In this document: piece after piece, positions 60,964 through 64,000 of the stretch
How the letters are laid out: every line of letters starts with the position of its first letter
Numbering within the stretch: the first letter of the stretch is position 1
From: Spongospora subterranea f. sp. subterranea
Taxonomy: Eukaryota; Endomyxa: Phytomyxea; Phytomyxea; Plasmodiophorida
Length of the DNA: 64,000 nt
Reading direction: 5' to 3'
NCBI GenBank assembly: GCA_049724395.1
Contig: JAUGWO010000122.1
Span: forward strand, 62,001 to 126,000
Position numbers and translations under genes: made by a program
Notes under the pieces: model-generated
What the model was told of the DNA's origin: nothing
Databases searched by the model: none
Seen by the model: the letters and a program-made list of their open reading frames with translations, nothing else

Positions 60964-63660
60964 GATGTCCCCATCCAAAACAGCATGTCCCCATCCAAGT
61001 AACACGCCATGTCCCCATCCAAGTAACACGCCATGTCCCCATCCAAGTAACACGCCATGTCCCCATCCAAGTAACACGCCATGTCCCCATCCAAGTAACA
61101 CGCCATGTCCCCATCCAAGTAACACGCCATGTCCCCATCCAAGTAACACGCCATGTCCCCATCCAAGTAACACGCCATGTCCCCATCCAAGTAACACGCC
61201 ATGTCCCCATCCAAGTAACACGCCATGTCCCCATCCAAGTAACACGCCATGTCCCCATCCAAGAAACATGCCATGTCCCCATCCAAGAAACATGCCATGT
61301 ACCCATCCAAGAAACATGCCATGTCCCCATCCAAGTAACACGCCATGTCCCCATCCAAGTAACACGCCATGTCCCCATCCAAGTAACACGCCATGTCCCC
61401 ATCCAAGTAACACGCCATGTCCCCATCCAAGTAACACGCCATGTCCCCATCCAAGTAACACGCCATGTCCCCATCCAAGTAACACGCCATGTCCCCATCC
61501 AAGTAACACGCCATGTCCCCATCCAAGTAACACGCCATGTCCCCATCCAAGTAACACGCCATGTCCCCATAACACGCCATGTCCCCATCCAAGAAACATG
61601 TCCCCATCCAAGAAACATGCCCCCATCCAAGAAACATGCCATGTCCCCATCCAAGAAACATGCCATGTCCCCATCCAAGTGCCATGTCCCCATCCACGCC
61701 ATGTCCCCATCCAAGTAACACGCCATGTCCCCATCCAAGTAACACGCCATGTCCCCATCCAAGTAACACGCCATGTCCCCATCCAAGTAACATGCCATGT
61801 CCCCATCCAAGTAACACGCCATGTCCCCATCCAAGTAACATGCCATGTCCCCATCCAAGAAACACGCCATGTCCCCATCCAAGTAACACGCCATGTCCCC
61901 ATCCAAGAAACATGCCATGTCCCCATCCAAGAAACATGCCATGTCCCCATCCAAGTAACATGCCATGTCCCCATCCAAGAAACATGCCATGTCCCCATCC
62001 AAGAAACATGCCCCCATCCAAGAAACATGCCATGTCCCCATCCAAGAAACATGCCATGTACCCATCCAAGAAACATGCCATGTCCCCATCCAAGAAACCA
62101 TGCCATGTCCCCATCCAAGAAACATGCCATGTCCCCATCCAAGAAACATGCCATGTCCCCATCCAAGAAACATGCCATGTCCCCATCCAAGAAACATGCC
62201 ATGTCCCCATCCAAGAAACATGCCATGTCCCCATCCAAGAAACATGCCATGTCCCCATCCAAGAAACATGCCATGTCCCCATCCAAGAAACATGCCATGT
62301 CCCCATCCAAGAAACATGCCATGTCCCCATCCAAGAAACATGCCATGTCCCCACATGCCATGTCCCCATCCAAGAAACATGCCATGTCCCCATCCAAGAA
62401 ACATGCCATGTGTCCAAGAAACATGCCATGTCCAAGAAACATGCCATGTCCCCATCCAAGAAACATGCCATGTCCCCATCCAAGAAACATGCCATGTCCC
62501 CATCCAAGAAACATGCCATGTCCCCATCCAAGAAACATGCCATGTCCCCATCCAAGAAACATGCCATGTCCCCATCCAAGAAACATGCCATGTCCCCATC
62601 CAAGAAACATGCCATGTCCCCATCCAAGAAACATGCCATGTCCCCATCCAAGAAACATGCCATGTCCCCATCCAAGAAACACATGCCATGTCCCCATCCA
62701 AGAAACATGCCATGTCCCCATCCAAGAAACATGCCATGTCCCCATCCAAGAATCCAAGAAACATGCCATGTCCCCATCCAAGAAACATGCCATGTCCCCA
62801 TCCAAGAAACATGCCATGTCCCCATCCAAGAAACATGCCATGTCCCCATCCAAGAAACATGCCATGTCCCCATCCAAGAAACATGCCATGTCCCCATCCA
62901 AGAAACATGCCATGTCCCCATCCAAGAAACATGCCATGTCCCCATCCAAGAAACATGCCATGTCCCCATCCAAGAAACATGCCATGTCCCCATCCAAGAA
63001 ACATGCCATGTCCCCATCCAAGAAACATGCCATGTCCCCATCCAAGAAACCCATGCCATGTCCCCATCCAAGAAACATGCCATGTCCCCATCCAAGAAAC
63101 ATGCCATGTCCCCATCCAAGAAACATGCCATGTACCCATCCAAGAAACATGCCATGTCCCCATCCAAGAAACATGCCATGTCCCCATCCAAGAAACATGC
63201 CATGTCCCCATCCAAGAAACATGCCATGTCCCCATCCAAGAAACATGCCATGTCCCCATCCAAGAAACATGCCATGTCCCCATCCAAGAAACATGCCATG
63301 TCCCCATCCAAGAAACATGCCATGTCCCCATCCAAGAAACATGCCATGTGCCATGTCCCCATCCAAGAAACATGCCATGTCCCCATCCAAGAAACATGCC
63401 ATGTCCCCATCCAAGAAACATGCCATGTCCCCATCCAAGAAACATGCCATGTCCCCATCCATCCAAGAAACATGCCATGTCCCCATCCAAGAAACATGCC
63501 ATGTCCCCATCCAAGAAACATGCCATGTACCCATCCAAGAAACATGCCCATGTACCCATCCAAGAAACATGCCATGTACCCATCCAAGAAACATGCCATG
63601 TCCAAGAAACATGCCATGTCCCCATCCAAGAAACATGCCATGTACCCATCCAAGAAACAC
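60964..63660. repeat. 24-base minisatellite array, roughly 110 units, open in all six frames
   Basis: Two main unit types share ATGTCCCCATCCAAG: one continues TAACACGCC and fills most of 60990-61570, the other continues AAACATGCC and fills 62100-63660; 61570-62100 is mixed. A rarer variant has TGTACCC for TGTCCCC (for example near 61309, 62057, 63133 and several between 63528 and 63645). Partial units and small slips recur (near 62100, 62352, 62410, 62685, 62752, 63050, 63350, 63460). As 24 is eight codons and no frame contains a stop, open frames of over 900 codons occur on both strands (PCPHPRNM, MSPSKKHA, HVPIQETC on +; GMFLGWGH, WHVSWMGT, DMACFLDG on -). I regard these as a by-product of the repeat, not proteins. 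Confidence 0.95.
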
Positions 63661-63874
63661 ACATCATATACCAAGGGCTTGGCGCACGACATTCGAACTT
63701 ATACCAAGGGCTTGGCGCACGACAAACATGCCGTCCGACAGCGTTTGAATAAAGCAGAATAAATAGAGCAGGATGTATTCCGTTCAAATTCTCGATCTGT
63801 TATTTCTTCTTATATTGAGACGCTGTCGCACCAAGTTCGAACGTCGTGCGCCAAGCCCTTGGTATATGATGTGT
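63659..63874. repeat. inverted repeat with 40-base arms beside the 24-base array
   Basis: Left arm 63659-63698 begins ACACATCATATACCAAGGGC; the right arm 63835-63874 is its complement with one mismatch. The core ATACCAAGGGCTTGGCGCAC occurs a further time as a direct repeat at about 63702-63721. The 136 bases between the arms have no gene. The left arm starts exactly where the 24-base array stops. Confidence 0.85.
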
Positions 63875-64000
63875 TTATTGTGCTGGGTGATATTGTGGCA
63901 CACTTCTGCTAACGGTGCCATGAATCAGCGACTCGATCATCACGCGGCATGGATTGATATTTTAACCAGGTGTCCATTCTTTCTTTCCGAGAGATCGGGG

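Noticed and set aside
60776-63787. Open frames of roughly 600-990 codons on both strands
   Set aside because: They arise because the 24-base unit has no stop in any frame; all six frames are open, and no frame shows codon-biased variation between units.

Overview
This window is nuclear DNA from a eukaryote with compact, intron-rich genes. Most introns are about 49-65 bases with GT..AG ends, and a few reach 190-270. The proteins recognised are eukaryotic: N-terminal acetyltransferase NAA10, EME1, two p24/TMED cargo receptors, Piezo, a Slo/BK-type potassium channel, CTF18, RFC3, mitochondrial AspRS, glyoxalase II, SPATA20-like protein, an ABCB half transporter, a STE20 kinase and a glutathione transferase. 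A C2H2 factor with TGEKP-type linkers, the short introns and the mix of ion channels suggest an opisthokont-grade protist (early fungus, aphelid or unicellular holozoan). That placement is inference; other protist groups are not excluded.

Layout. 0.1-6.2 kb: NAA10 (-), an unresolved coding-like stretch, EME1 (+), TMED (+). 6.35-16.8 kb: Piezo (-) and a BK-like channel (+), head to head with only 80 bases between their start codons. 16.8-23.3 kb: a sparse stretch with one GC-rich gene for a secreted Ala/Thr-rich protein, then inverted copies of small DNA-binding-like genes and a 47-bp tandem repeat. 23.7-50.4 kb: the dense housekeeping part (second TMED, CTF18, SPATA20-like, HAGH, DARS2, RFC3, a C2H2 factor, a Kazal protein, ABCB10-like, a STE20 kinase), broken once by a copia-like relic. 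50.4-64 kb: an accessory, repeat-rich end with a retroelement RT relic, a GST, LTR-element relics, a long hairpin, a 42-bp minisatellite, a LINE relic, a foldback element, and a 2.7-kb array of 24-bp units open in all six frames.

Functional links. Piezo (calcium-permeable mechanosensor) and a Slo-type channel share one divergent promoter interval. CTF18 and RFC3 are subunits of the same alternative clamp loader. HAGH, DARS2, ABCB10-like and perhaps SPATA20-like proteins are mitochondrial. No prokaryotic system, CRISPR array or confident RNA gene was seen.

Two cross-cutting patterns matter. Seven separate loci hold diverged inverted copies or hairpins, far more than a housekeeping region would lead one to expect. 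Also, several otherwise intact genes break frame by exactly one base at or beside a short same-base run, which looks more like base-calling error than decay. Exon borders below were read by eye from splice signals and family similarity; ends given for multi-exon genes are first start to last stop.
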